Source: Burkholderiaceae bacterium (GTDB taxonomy: Bacteria; Pseudomonadota; Gammaproteobacteria; Burkholderiales; Burkholderiaceae_C). From it: 64,000 bases of DNA. Position numbers and translations under genes: made by a program. Positions 30,013 to 39,918 of this stretch are shown here, one piece after another. The stretch is taken from NCBI GenBank assembly GCA_031253955.1, contig JAIRVJ010000030.1:1-64000 (forward strand). Reading direction: 5' to 3'. Below the pieces are notes generated by a model, which saw only the letters and a list, made by a program, of their open reading frames with translations, had not been told where the DNA came from and did no database searches. Numbering within the stretch: the first letter of the stretch is position 1; every line of letters starts with the position of its first letter.

Positions 30013-31620
30013 CTATGCCTCACGCAGCCGCCGCACCAGATTGGCGGTAGCCGCGTCCAGCCCGCCGGTCTGCCCGCTTTCCAGTGCCGCCTCCACCACG
30101 CCCGCGTGACGCTTGCCGAGTTCCACGCCCCACTGGTCGAAGCTGTTGACGCCCCAAAGCGATCCGCTGGTGAACACGCGGTGCTCATGCAGCGCAAGCA
30201 GCGCGCCCAGGCTGGCCGCGTCCAGCCGTTCCAGCAGTAAAAAGGTGGAAGGCCGGTTGCCCGGCAGGTGGCGGTGGCCGTTTTCGTCCGCGTGGCCGAG
30301 CATGAGCGCGCGCGCCTGCGCCAGCGCGCTGGCCAGCAGGCTGCGGTGATGGCCGGGCAGCGCGTGCGCCGCCTCGCGCACGGCGATGAATTCCACCGGC
30401 GCCACCTGCGTGCCCTGGTGCAGCATCTGGAAAAAAGCGTGCTGGGCGTTGCTGCCCGCCGCGCCCCAGATGACCGGCGCGGTATCTAGCGGCAGCGCCC
30501 GCCCGCGCGCATCGACGCGCTTGCCGTTGCTTTCCATCTCCAGCTGTTGCAGATAAAACGGCAGGCCACGCAAGCCGTGGTGGTAGGGCGCCACGCAGCG
30601 GCTGGCAAAGCGGTGGAAGTTGCGGTACCACACATCGAGCAGGCCCAGTTGCACCGGCAGGTTGACGGGCAGCGGCGCTTGGGCAAAGTGCTGGTCCATG
30701 GCGTGCGCACCGGCCAGCAGCGCCTGAAAACCGGCGCGGCCCATCGACAGCGCCACCGGCAGCCCGATCACCGACCACAGCGACGTGCGCCCGCCCACCC
30801 CGTCATCCAGCGCAAAGCAGCGGCCCACGCCCCAGGCGCGCGCCGCTTGCGGGCGGGCCGTGAGGGCGACGAAATGCGCGGGCGCATCCACCCCGCCTTG
30901 GGCCTCGAACCAGGCGCGCGCCGAAGCTGCGTTGCGCAGCGTCTCGGCGGTGCCGAAGCTCTTGGAGGCGATCACGAACAGCGTGCGCCGCGGGTTCAGT
31001 CCGGGCAGCAGGGCAGCCAGTTCGTGACCGTCCATGTTGGCCACAAAATGTACGCGAGGCGCATCCGGCAGCACAGCGGGTGCCAGCGCTTCCAAGGCCA
31101 GGCGCGGCCCCAGATCGGAACCGCCGATGCCGATGTGCACTACGTCATTGATCTGCCGCCCGCTCCGTATCTGCTCCGCAAATGAGAGCATTTCATCCAG
31201 ACTAAATAAGGACAAACGGTGTATTTCATTCAAATTTTCCGCCGGCAACTGGCGCTGCGCCGGCCAGCGCAGCAGCGGGTGCAGGGCGGGCTGGCCTTCG
31301 GTGGAATTGACCTGCGCGCCGGCCAGCAGCGCGTCGCGGTGCTCCGGCAACCCACATTCGCGCGCCAGTTGCACCAGCAGCGCTCGCGCCTGGCGGTCGA
31401 TCAGGTTGCGCGAGAGGTCGGCAAAAACGTGCGGCGCCTCGATGCCGAAATCGTGCGCGCGCCGCGCATCCTTGGCAAAGGCGGCGCGCAAATCGAACGG
31501 CTGCCCGCCCGCGAAGTGCGCTGCAAAATGCGCGCCCAGCGCCTGCCAGGCAGGCGTTTCGTCGCAGCGCGGGCGGGTTTGCCAATCCATCATCGCCGGG
31601 TCATTCCATTTCTCATTCAA
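30013..31620 (-). CDS. pgi: Glucose-6-phosphate isomerase
   Basis: VHIGIGGSDLGPRLALEAL, VIASKSFGTAETLRNA, GGRTSLWSVIGLPVALSMG, SFDQWGVELGK. Confidence 0.97.
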   Translation of the reverse strand: MNEKWNDPAMMDWQTRPRCDETPAWQALGAHFAAHFAGGQPFDLRAAFAKDARRAHDFGIEAPHVFADLSRNLIDRQARALLVQLARECGLPEHRDALLAGAQVNSTEGQPALHPLLRWPAQRQLPAENLNEIHRLSLFSLDEMLSFAEQIRSGRQINDVVHIGIGGSDLGPRLALEALAPAVLPDAPRVHFVANMDGHELAALLPGLNPRRTLFVIASKSFGTAETLRNAASARAWFEAQGGVDAPAHFVALTARPQAARAWGVGRCFALDDGVGGRTSLWSVIGLPVALSMGRAGFQALLAGAHAMDQHFAQAPLPVNLPVQLGLLDVWYRNFHRFASRCVAPYHHGLRGLPFYLQQLEMESNGKRVDARGRALPLDTAPVIWGAAGSNAQHAFFQMLHQGTQVAPVEFIAVREAAHALPGHHRSLLASALAQARALMLGHADENGHRHLPGNRPSTFLLLERLDAASLGALLALHEHRVFTSGSLWGVNSFDQWGVELGKRHAGVVEAALESGQTGGLDAATANLVRRLREA

Positions 31621-31636
31621 GACGAAAAAAATACCC

Positions 31637-31730
31637 CGTCATTCCAGAGAAGGCGGGAATCGAGGAACACATCCTCAATCGGACGTGCTTGTTCAGCGCA
31701 CCCATGGATTCCCGCCTTCGCGGGAATGTC
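31637..31730. repeat. REP-like inverted pair between tal and pgi
   Basis: CGTCATTCCAGAGAAGGCGGGAATCGA and inverted TGGATTCCCGCCTTCGCGGGAATG. Confidence 0.8.
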
Positions 31731-31772
31731 GGCTCTTGGTGATGGTTTCTTCATCTTGAACGCGAATTGGAA

Positions 31773-32717
31773 TCAGCCCGCCAACAGGGCTTCAAGCTTT
31801 TCGGTGTCGGCAATGAAAGCGCGGATGCCCTCGGCCAGTTTTTCGGTCGCCATCGCGTCCTGATTGAGCGCCAGGCGAAAAGCCGGTTCGTCATATTGCA
31901 CGGGCTGCCACTCCAGGTTGCGGGCAGCCTCGGCGTCGAGCCGGCGCGCCAGCGGCGCATCGCTGGCAGCCAGCCCAGCCAGCAGTTCGGGGCTGATGGT
32001 CAGCAGATCGCACCCGGCCAGCGCGGTGATCTGGCCCAGATTGCGAAAACTCGCCCCCATGATTTGGGTGCTCCAGCCCAGACGCTTGTAATGGTTGAAG
32101 ATGCGCGCCACCGATTGCACGCCGGGATCATGAGCGCCCGCCATCGCCGCTTCGTCCCAGCGGCTGCCGGCCTGCTTTTTGTGCCAGTCGTAAATGCGTC
32201 CGACGAAAGGCGAGATAAGCTGCACCTTGGCGTGACCACAGGCCACCGCCTGGCAAAAGGAAAACAGCAGCGTCAGGTTGCAGCGGATGCCGCGCCGCTC
32301 CAGCCGCTCCGCGGCGCGTATGCCTTCCCAGGTGCTGGCGATCTTGATGAGCACCCGCTCGATGGGCACGCCCGCCGCCTGATACAACTCCACGAGGCGC
32401 TCGGCGCGGGCGTAGGTGGCGTCCTCGTCGAACGACAGGCGCGCATCCACCTCGGTCGAGACGCGCCCCGGAATGAGCGCCAGAATCTCGCAGCCAAAGC
32501 GCACCAGCAGTCGGTCCGCCAATTCGTCCAGTGGCCTGCCGCGATGCCGTGCCACGGTATCGGCCAGCAGCGGCGCGTAGCCGGACTGCTGCACGGCCTT
32601 GAGGATCAGCGAAGGATTGGTGGTCGCGTCCTGCGGCTGAAACTGGGCCATCTGCCGGAAATCGCCCGTGTCCGCGACCACGGTGGTGAGTTGCTTGAGA
32701 GCTTGCAGTTGGTTCAT
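31773..32717 (-). CDS. tal: Transaldolase
   Basis: [76 protein letters not shown]. Confidence 0.97.
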   Translation of the reverse strand: MNQLQALKQLTTVVADTGDFRQMAQFQPQDATTNPSLILKAVQQSGYAPLLADTVARHRGRPLDELADRLLVRFGCEILALIPGRVSTEVDARLSFDEDATYARAERLVELYQAAGVPIERVLIKIASTWEGIRAAERLERRGIRCNLTLLFSFCQAVACGHAKVQLISPFVGRIYDWHKKQAGSRWDEAAMAGAHDPGVQSVARIFNHYKRLGWSTQIMGASFRNLGQITALAGCDLLTISPELLAGLAASDAPLARRLDAEAARNLEWQPVQYDEPAFRLALNQDAMATEKLAEGIRAFIADTEKLEALLAG

Positions 32718-32754
32718 GAGGGCCGATTATCCGCGCCGCCTCTCGGCGGGTGTG

Positions 32755-32781
32755 AAAAAAGCCGCCCGAAGGCGGCTTTTT
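32755..32781 (-). terminator. Rho-independent terminator downstream of porin 1
   Basis: Hairpin AAAAAGCCGCC-TTCG-GGCGGCTTTTTT on the minus strand. Confidence 0.8.
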
Positions 32782-32816
32782 GAAGATCGGTCTTGCTGCC
32801 GCGGGGCAGCGCGCGA

Positions 32817-33851
32817 TCAGAAGTTGTGTTGCAGGCCCAGACCGTAGTTGTTGGTGCCGTCCAGCCGCAGACCGGCCAGGTAGATGAAGGTGCGCTTGGA
32901 CAAGTTGTACTTGCCTTCCAGCAGGACGTTGGTGCGCTTGGAGATGCTGCGTCCGCCCGCGTCTTGCAGCTTGGTGTCGCGGCCAATGTCGGCCGTGAAC
33001 GAGAACGCGCCAATCAGTACCGTGCCGCCAACCGTCACGCCGTTACGCTTGGCATAGAGCTGCGATTTGGCAAGATTGCTGTTGTTATTGTTGTTGTAAG
33101 TGTTGTGATAACCGGCGGCCACGATGAAGGAGCCGAAGTTGTACTTGCCGCCAATCACCCAGTTGACCTTGCTGCCGTTGAGGTTGGCGGCTTTGCTGAC
33201 CTTGTTGGCCACCACGCTGGCGGTGATCGGGCCGTTCTTGTAGATCGCGTTGACATCCCACTTGGCGCCATTGGCTCCGCCAGGAACAAAGGTGGTGGTC
33301 CCGGCATTCTGCACGTCGGCCTTGGTGATGTAACCCAGCTCGGCGGTAAAGCCGGCAAAATTGGGCGTCTTGTAGCCGAACTGACTGTCGTTACGTGAAT
33401 TGGCGCCGCCCCCCCAACCGTAGGACTTGCCGATCAACGAATAATTGGCGGAACCGGTCAGTTCCCAAGCAGCCACGCCGTAGTACGACGGAGTGAGCGT
33501 GCGGCCCATCATGAAAGTTCCCCAACTGTCGCCACCCACCCACACTTTGGCCATGGGGCTCCAGACGCCGGCAACAGCGTTCTTGCCGATGACGGCACCG
33601 GTTTCCAGGCTCAGCCGCGTCTGAAAATCGAAGCCGGCTTTCAGGCCGCCGCCCATGTCTTCGGTGCCCTTCACGCCAAGACGGCTGTCGAGGTTGGTCA
33701 TGACACTGCCCGATCCGCTGCCCATCTGGGCGCGCTGGCCTTGCAGTTTGATCAAACTGGCATCAGCCAAGCCATACATCGCCACGGCAGATTGCGCCAT
33801 TGCGGCGCCGGATACGCTCAGTACAGCCAGAGCGATGAGTGATTTTTTCAT
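32817..33851 (-). CDS. Outer membrane porin, Gram-negative trimeric type (porin 1)
   Basis: MKKSLIALAVLSVSGAAMAQSAVAMYGLADASL signal peptide; C-terminal YGLGLQHNF. Confidence 0.93.
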   Translation of the reverse strand: MKKSLIALAVLSVSGAAMAQSAVAMYGLADASLIKLQGQRAQMGSGSGSVMTNLDSRLGVKGTEDMGGGLKAGFDFQTRLSLETGAVIGKNAVAGVWSPMAKVWVGGDSWGTFMMGRTLTPSYYGVAAWELTGSANYSLIGKSYGWGGGANSRNDSQFGYKTPNFAGFTAELGYITKADVQNAGTTTFVPGGANGAKWDVNAIYKNGPITASVVANKVSKAANLNGSKVNWVIGGKYNFGSFIVAAGYHNTYNNNNNSNLAKSQLYAKRNGVTVGGTVLIGAFSFTADIGRDTKLQDAGGRSISKRTNVLLEGKYNLSKRTFIYLAGLRLDGTNNYGLGLQHNF

Positions 33852-33940
33852 TTGCAAAATCTCCAAGGTTATTTGCGGTAAACAAGGGGCACCGGTGCGA
33901 GGAAAGTCTTTGTCTGCGACCACCGCCGACTTCCCGGGCC

Positions 33941-33961
33941 AACCTCCCCGAACGGGAAGTT
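33941..33961 (-). promoter_or_regulatory. Conserved 5'-leader hairpin of porin 1
   Basis: AACTTCCCGTTCGGGGAGGTT (minus strand); near-identical hairpin upstream of porin 2. Confidence 0.6.
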
Positions 33962-34095
33962 TTACGTATTGCACCAGAGCTTTGGAGAACTTGCAAAGAC
34001 TTGATGAAGACTTTAGCTCTTCATCGGACGTTTTGTTGCAAAACAGCTACATTTCTTGACTAGCTGTTGGCTTGATACGACATCAGCCATTAAAC

Positions 34096-34126
34096 AAAAA
34101 AACCGGAGGGGAATGCCCCTCCGGTT
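34096..34126 (-). terminator. Rho-independent terminator downstream of porin 2
   Basis: AACCGGAGGGG-CATT-CCCCTCCGGTTTTTTT on the minus strand. Confidence 0.85.
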
Positions 34127-34190
34127 GGTTGTTAGGCCGGTAGCCCTATTCAGGCAGCCAGCCTCATCCGACAACTATCCGATTGTCAGA

Positions 34191-35141
34191 TCAGAAGTTG
34201 TGGTGCAGGCCCAGACCCCAGTTGTTTTGCTTGTCCAGACGCAGGTAAGCGGCATACAGGGACGTCCGCTTGGACAGCGCATACTTACCCTCGACCAAGC
34301 CGTTGGTGTACTTCTTGCGCGAAGCATCCCACGCGTTCTTGGTGTCGCGGCTCAGGTCCACCACCACGCTGGCGGCGCCAAAAGTCGCGCTGCCGCCAAG
34401 GCCGAAGCCGCGGCGAACGGCTTTGCTTTCGGGCAGCGAGGCCGAGGTGTACGAAGCCGCTACCGCAAAACCGCCGAAATCGTATTTGCCGCCCAACTGA
34501 TAGTTGGTCTTGCTGTTGCCAAGTTTGTTGACGCCAAAACCGGCAGAAATCGGGCCGTTGCCGTACAGCACAGCCGCATCCCACACGTCCTTGGATAGAC
34601 CCAAGTCTTTCTTGGTGATATAGCCGACCGCGGCGGTCACGCCACTGAGCGTGGGCGAAACGTAGGCGAAGGCGCTGGGAGCGCGGCGATCGGTGACGCC
34701 AACCCATTTGTAGGTGTTGCCCACCACGGTGTAGTTGGCTTCGCCCGTCAGCTCATAAGTGCTGTTGGCCAGGTAGCTCGGCGTGAACTGGCGGCCCAGC
34801 TTGACGGCGCCCCACGGGCCACCAACAAACACGTTAGCCTGGCGCTGCCAGAAACCATTCGAGAGACCGCCAGCCGTGGCAGCGCCGTCCTTCAGGCTCA
34901 GGCCGGTTTCAAAGTTGAAGCCGGCTTGCAGGCCGCCGCCCATGTCTTCGGTGCCTTTCACGCCCACGCGGCTGTCGCCGTTGTTCATGAGGCCAGCGCC
35001 TAGGAAATGGGTTTTTAGATCGCCCGAAGACTTGGCTCTGCCCACGCCGGCATCGGCCACGCCGTACAGGGTCACGTTCGATTGCGCCATCGCGACGCCG
35101 GAAAGGCCCAGCACAGCCAGGGCAACTAGGGATTTTTTCAT
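34191..35141 (-). CDS. Outer membrane porin, Gram-negative trimeric type (porin 2)
   Basis: MKKSLVALAVLGLSGVAMAQSNVTLYGVADAGVGR; C-terminal WGLGLHHNF. Confidence 0.93.
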   Translation of the reverse strand: MKKSLVALAVLGLSGVAMAQSNVTLYGVADAGVGRAKSSGDLKTHFLGAGLMNNGDSRVGVKGTEDMGGGLQAGFNFETGLSLKDGAATAGGLSNGFWQRQANVFVGGPWGAVKLGRQFTPSYLANSTYELTGEANYTVVGNTYKWVGVTDRRAPSAFAYVSPTLSGVTAAVGYITKKDLGLSKDVWDAAVLYGNGPISAGFGVNKLGNSKTNYQLGGKYDFGGFAVAASYTSASLPESKAVRRGFGLGGSATFGAASVVVDLSRDTKNAWDASRKKYTNGLVEGKYALSKRTSLYAAYLRLDKQNNWGLGLHHNF

Positions 35142-35218
35142 TGCGAGTACTCCATGGTTAAAAACATAGGGTGCCGGTGCGAAGGGTCTGTTTGCGATTC
35201 CCGCCGATTCCCCGTACC

Positions 35219-35239
35219 AACCTCCCCGAATGGGAAGTT
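35219..35239 (-). promoter_or_regulatory. Conserved 5'-leader hairpin of porin 2
   Basis: AACTTCCCATTCGGGGAGGTT (minus strand); one loop change from the porin 1 hairpin. Confidence 0.6.
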
Positions 35240-35462
35240 GACTCTATTGCACCAAATATGACGGCAAACTGCAAAGTTTGGGCGCAAAATTTACAGGTTA
35301 AGCCCGCCTTTTGTTGTCCCAAAGCAACAATCAGGCGCTTTTGTCGTTCTTGCATCACAAGCAACGCCGGTATCAACAAGCGGGCAATTTTTCACAACCG
35401 GCGCGCATCGACCGCGCTCAACATTCTGAAACACAAGCGGCGCCCCGGAGAACGATCGACCG

Positions 35463-35495
35463 CGCACGGCTGCCGCATCCCGCGGCAGCCGTGCG
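35463..35495 (-). terminator. Strong hairpin immediately downstream of ftsZ
   Basis: Perfect 14-bp stem CGCACGGCTGCCGC/GCGGCAGCCGTGCG, 5-nt loop; no obvious U-tract. Confidence 0.6.
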
Positions 35496-35505
35496 GAACT
35501 GGCGC

Positions 35506-36714
35506 TCAATCGGCCTGCTTGCGCAGGAAGGCCGGGATGTCCAGATCGTCCATGCCGCCGGAAACGAGCGCGTCCACGCGGGCGGCGGCGTTGGTGCGGC
35601 TAGTGACGACGCGGCCGCTGGTCCACACGCGCGGGACGATGGACGGATCATACTGGCTGCCGCCGATGGCGTTGTGCGCGGTAGGCGCCACCATGTTATC
35701 GGTGCCGGTGCGCAGGCCGCCTTGCACCACGGTGATGGGCTTGCGAAGCGCACCCTGGCGCGACAGGCCGGTGGCGACCACGGTGACGCGGATGGCGTCG
35801 CCCAGGCTGTCGTCGTAGGCGGCGCCGTAGATGGTCTCCGCCTCGGACGATGCGTAGGCGCGGATGGTGTTCATAGCCTCGCGCGATTCGCTCAGTTTGA
35901 GCGAACTCTTGGACGCGGTGACCAGCACCAGCACGCCCTTGGCACCAGAGAGGTCAATGCCTTCCAGCAACGGACAGGCCACGGCCTGCTCGGCGGCGAT
36001 GCGGGCGCGATCCGGCCCGCTGGCGGTGGCCGTGCCCATCATGGCCTTGCCGGGTTCACCCATGACGGTGCGCACGTCCTCGAAGTCCACGTTGACGTTG
36101 CCGTAGTCGTTGATGATCTCAGCAATGCCTCCCACGGCGTTCTTGAGCACGTCGTTGGCGCGCGCGAAGGCTTCTTGCTGGGTGATGTCGTCGCCCAGCA
36201 CTTCGAGCAGCTTTTCGTTGAGCACGACCACCAGCGAATCGACGTTGGCTTCCAGTTCGGCCAGGCCGGTTTCGGCGTTCGAGGCGCGGCGCCCGCCTTC
36301 CCACTCGAACGGCTTGGTGACCACGCCTACGGTGAGAATGCCCATGTCCTTGGCAATGCGGGCGATGACCGGGGCCGCGCCGGTGCCCGTGCCCCCGCCC
36401 ATGCCGGCGGTGATGAACAGCATGTGCGCGCCGCGCAGCGACTGGCGGATGTCGTCGGCGCTGGCCTCGGCGGCTTTCTTGCCCTCGGGGGGCTTGCCGC
36501 CCGCGCCCAGCCCGGAGTCGCCCAACTGAATGCGGGTGTCGGCCAGCGCGTGGCTCAAGGCTTGCGCGTCGGTGTTGGCGCAGACGAATTCCACGCCTTG
36601 AACCTGCCGCTCGATCATGTGGTCCACGGCGTTGCCGCCGCCGCCGCCCACGCCGATCACCTTGATCACGGTGCCGGAATGCGTTTCGCGTGTGTCAATC
36701 ATCTCGATGCTCAT
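35506..36714 (-). CDS. ftsZ: Cell division protein FtsZ
   Basis: IKVIGVGGGGGNAVDHMIERQVQGVEFVCANTDAQAL; GGGTGTGAAPVIA tubulin signature. Start placed at MSIEMIDTRETHSG. Confidence 0.98.
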   Translation of the reverse strand: MSIEMIDTRETHSGTVIKVIGVGGGGGNAVDHMIERQVQGVEFVCANTDAQALSHALADTRIQLGDSGLGAGGKPPEGKKAAEASADDIRQSLRGAHMLFITAGMGGGTGTGAAPVIARIAKDMGILTVGVVTKPFEWEGGRRASNAETGLAELEANVDSLVVVLNEKLLEVLGDDITQQEAFARANDVLKNAVGGIAEIINDYGNVNVDFEDVRTVMGEPGKAMMGTATASGPDRARIAAEQAVACPLLEGIDLSGAKGVLVLVTASKSSLKLSESREAMNTIRAYASSEAETIYGAAYDDSLGDAIRVTVVATGLSRQGALRKPITVVQGGLRTGTDNMVAPTAHNAIGGSQYDPSIVPRVWTSGRVVTSRTNAAARVDALVSGGMDDLDIPAFLRKQAD

Positions 36715-36868
36715 GGAATTCTCCTGACTTGTTGCAGTTGCCTGGGTTGCTCGGGGTTGATGCTGGAAAGGGGTAACGGGATTGGCGCGCGCGGCCTTCG
36801 TCGCCGCGCCAGAACGGCGGCGGACGGTTCGCGGGGTGGTGACAAACAGTGGTTCATGGCCGATGGCG

Positions 36869-38095
36869 TCAGAAGTTGCCGACGATAAAGTCCTTGAAGC
36901 GGCCAAAGGCGGACTTCACGGGGCCGATCTTTTGCGGCGTTTTCAGGCCGTTCAGCCGCGCCTGGCGGGCTTCTTCCATCAGACCCATCACGGTGGCCGC
37001 GCGCGGCTGGGCCACCATGTCGGCCAGCGTGCGCGCGTACTTGGGCACGCCGCGGCGCACGGGCTTAAGGAAAATGTCTTCACCCAGTTCGACCATGCCG
37101 GGCATGACGGCGCTGCCGCCTGTGAGTACCACGCCGCAGGAAAGCACTTCCTCGAAACCGGATTCGCGGATGGCCTGCTGCACCAGGGTGAAAATTTCTT
37201 CCACGCGCGGCTCGATCACGCCAGCCAGCGCCTGACGGCTCAATTTGCGCGAGGCGCGATCGCCCAGGCCCGGCACTTCGACCTGCACGTCCGGGGCCAG
37301 CAACTGCTTGGCAAAACCGTGCTCGATCTTGATGTCCTCGGCATCGCGGGTTGGGGTGCGCAACGCCATCGCGATGTCGCTGGTAATCAGGTCGCCGGCC
37401 ACGGGAATCACCGCCGTGTAGCGGACGGAGCCGCCGGTATAGAGGGCCACGTCGGTGACGCCGGCGCCGATATCGACGCAGGCCACGCCCAGTTCGCGCT
37501 CATCGCTGGTCAGCACCGCCTGGGCGGAGGCCAGCGGATTGGGCAGCAGATGCTCCACCTCCAGACTGCAACGGCGCACGCATTTGAGGACGTTCTCGGC
37601 GGCGCTTTGCGCGCCGGTGACGATGTGCACTTTGGCCTCCAGCCGCATGCCGCTCATGCCCACCGGCTCGCGCACGTCCTGCCCGTCGATGACGAACTCC
37701 TGCGGCTCCACCAGCAGCAGGCGCTGGTCGCTGGAAATGCTGACGGCCTTGGCCGTCTCGATCACGCGGTGCACGTCGGCGGCGGTGACCTCGCGGGCGT
37801 TGATGGCCACCATGCCGCGCGAGTTGAAGCCCCGGATGTGGCCGCCGGTGATGCCGGTATGCACGCGGGCGATCCGGCAATCGGCCATCAGCTCGGCTTC
37901 TTTGAGCGCCTGCTGGATGCTGGCGACGGTAGCGTCGATGTTGACCACCACGCCGCGCTTGAGGCCATTGCTCGGCGCCACGCCCAGGCCGACGAGCTTG
38001 AGGTCGCCGCCGGGCAGGGCTTCTCCCACCACCACCATGATCTTGGCGGTGCCGATGTCCAGCCCTACGATCAGATCCTTGTACTCTTTAGGCAT
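36869..38095 (-). CDS. ftsA: Cell division protein FtsA
   Basis: LIVGLDIGTAKIMVVVGEALPGGDLKLVGLGVAPSNGLKRGVVVNID. Confidence 0.98.
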   Translation of the reverse strand: MPKEYKDLIVGLDIGTAKIMVVVGEALPGGDLKLVGLGVAPSNGLKRGVVVNIDATVASIQQALKEAELMADCRIARVHTGITGGHIRGFNSRGMVAINAREVTAADVHRVIETAKAVSISSDQRLLLVEPQEFVIDGQDVREPVGMSGMRLEAKVHIVTGAQSAAENVLKCVRRCSLEVEHLLPNPLASAQAVLTSDERELGVACVDIGAGVTDVALYTGGSVRYTAVIPVAGDLITSDIAMALRTPTRDAEDIKIEHGFAKQLLAPDVQVEVPGLGDRASRKLSRQALAGVIEPRVEEIFTLVQQAIRESGFEEVLSCGVVLTGGSAVMPGMVELGEDIFLKPVRRGVPKYARTLADMVAQPRAATVMGLMEEARQARLNGLKTPQKIGPVKSAFGRFKDFIVGNF

Positions 38096-38119
38096 GTTCC
38101 GGGTGTTTTCCGTTAAGCG

Positions 38120-38938
38120 TTATTCATGGTCATGGCGCGCAGGCGCAGACGCGGATGCGGCGGGCGGCTGGCCGCCCGCCACGGTAGTCAGGCCGCGCAG
38201 ACGCAGCGCATAGCCGGCCTGGTAGCGCAGATCGGCGGATTCGATATCCCGCGGGCCGCGTTGATGGCGGGCCGCCACCAGCAGGGCCGTGGCCGCGAAC
38301 GACCGGGCGCGCGCCGCCAGATCGTCCGGCGCGCCGCGCCCCAGCTCCAGCACGCCGCCGTTGCCCAGTTCGGCGCGCCAGCCGCCGCGCGGCGTCAACT
38401 CCAGCGCGCGCGGGTTCAGGCCGGCGGGAGCCAGCGCGGCGCTCAGCGCGCGAAAGGCAGCCAGTACCAGCGCCGCCTGGTCCCGCGGGCCGGACAGACG
38501 CGGCAAATCGCCGGTATCGCCGGCAAGGCCGCCAGTGTCGAACACCAGTCCCTGTTCATCGACCATTTGGCCGCCGCCTTCGCCCCAGAAGGCCGCCGGT
38601 ACGTGCTCGCGCAGCGTGACTTCCAGCCGGTCCGGGAACACGCGCCGCACTTGCGCCGCGCGCACCCAGGGCGCCGACTGGAACGCCGCCTGCGCCGCTT
38701 GCATATCCATGGTGAAGAAATTGCCCGACAGGCGTGGCCCCACGCTGGCGCGCAGACTGTCCGCGCTGCTGTGGGCGGTGTCGCCTTGCAGCGTGATGCC
38801 GCGAATGGTAAAGACGGGGTTGCGCATCACCCACCACAAACCCGCCGCTACGCAGCCGAGCGCCAGCGCGGTCAGCAGGAGCACGCCGGCGAAGTTCATC
38901 AGCCGAACGTCCAACGGCATGGGCAGCGGCTGGCTCAT
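38120..38938 (-). CDS. ftsQ: Cell division protein FtsQ
   Basis: POTRA/FtsQ region [83 protein letters not shown]. Confidence 0.95.
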   Translation of the reverse strand: MSQPLPMPLDVRLMNFAGVLLLTALALGCVAAGLWWVMRNPVFTIRGITLQGDTAHSSADSLRASVGPRLSGNFFTMDMQAAQAAFQSAPWVRAAQVRRVFPDRLEVTLREHVPAAFWGEGGGQMVDEQGLVFDTGGLAGDTGDLPRLSGPRDQAALVLAAFRALSAALAPAGLNPRALELTPRGGWRAELGNGGVLELGRGAPDDLAARARSFAATALLVAARHQRGPRDIESADLRYQAGYALRLRGLTTVAGGQPPAASASAPARHDHE

Positions 38939-39918
38939 GCGGGCCTCCATGCCGGTCGCGGCTGCGGATCGTCGAGCGTGGCGTGCGCCAGCAGATGAAC
39001 GCACAGATCCTCGTAGCTCATGCCGGCGGCCTGCGCGGCCATCGGGGCGAGTGAATGCGCGGTCATGCCCGGCGCGGTGTTGATTTCCAGTAGCCAGGGC
39101 GTGCGGCTGGCGCGCTCGATCATCAGGTCGATGCGGCCCCAGCCACGGCAGCCGAGCGCGCGGCTGGCGCGCACGGCCAGTTCCTGTAAGGCGGCCTGCT
39201 CGCTTTCGGGCAGGCCGCACGGAACCTGATAGACGGTCCGGTCGTTGAAGTATTTGTTCTGGTAGTCGTAGTTGCCCTCCGGCGCGAGGATGCGGATCAC
39301 CGGCAGTGCGCGCACCCCGTCGCCGCTGCCGAGCGCCAGCACCGTGACCTCGTCGCCGTCGATGAACTGTTCACACAGGACGCCTTCGTCCAGCCTGAAG
39401 GCTTCCTCGATGGCGGGCTGCATCCCGGCCAGCCCGGTCACCTTGGTCACGCCCAGCGACGAGCCGCCGCGCACCGGCTTGACGATCAGCGGCAGCCCCA
39501 ATTCGCTGGCGACGGCGCGCGCGCGGGCGGCGTCGTACTCGCCCCGTTGCAACAGGACGTGGCGCGGCGCGGGCAGCCCCTCGGCCAGCCAGACGCGCTT
39601 GGTCATCGCCTTGTCGATGGCGATGCTCGACGTCATGACGCCCGCGCCGGTATAGGCAATGCCCAGCAGTTCCAGCGCGCCTTGCACCGTGCCGTCTTCG
39701 CCGGGGCAGCCGTGCAGCGCGATGAAGCAGCGCGCAAAGCCCTCGCGGCGCAGATCGTCCATCGGGCGCTCGGCGGGGTCGAAGGGATGCGCGTCAATAC
39801 CGCGCGAGCGCAGCGCCCGCAACACGCCAGCGCCGGACATGAGCGAGACCTCGCGCTCGGGCGACCAGCCGCCCATGAGTACCGCCACTTTTCCGAATCG
39901 AGCGCCTTCCTGCTTCAT
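38935..39918 (-). CDS. ddl: D-alanine--D-alanine ligase
   Basis: [60 protein letters not shown]. Confidence 0.97.
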   Translation of the reverse strand: MKQEGARFGKVAVLMGGWSPEREVSLMSGAGVLRALRSRGIDAHPFDPAERPMDDLRREGFARCFIALHGCPGEDGTVQGALELLGIAYTGAGVMTSSIAIDKAMTKRVWLAEGLPAPRHVLLQRGEYDAARARAVASELGLPLIVKPVRGGSSLGVTKVTGLAGMQPAIEEAFRLDEGVLCEQFIDGDEVTVLALGSGDGVRALPVIRILAPEGNYDYQNKYFNDRTVYQVPCGLPESEQAALQELAVRASRALGCRGWGRIDLMIERASRTPWLLEINTAPGMTAHSLAPMAAQAAGMSYEDLCVHLLAHATLDDPQPRPAWRPA

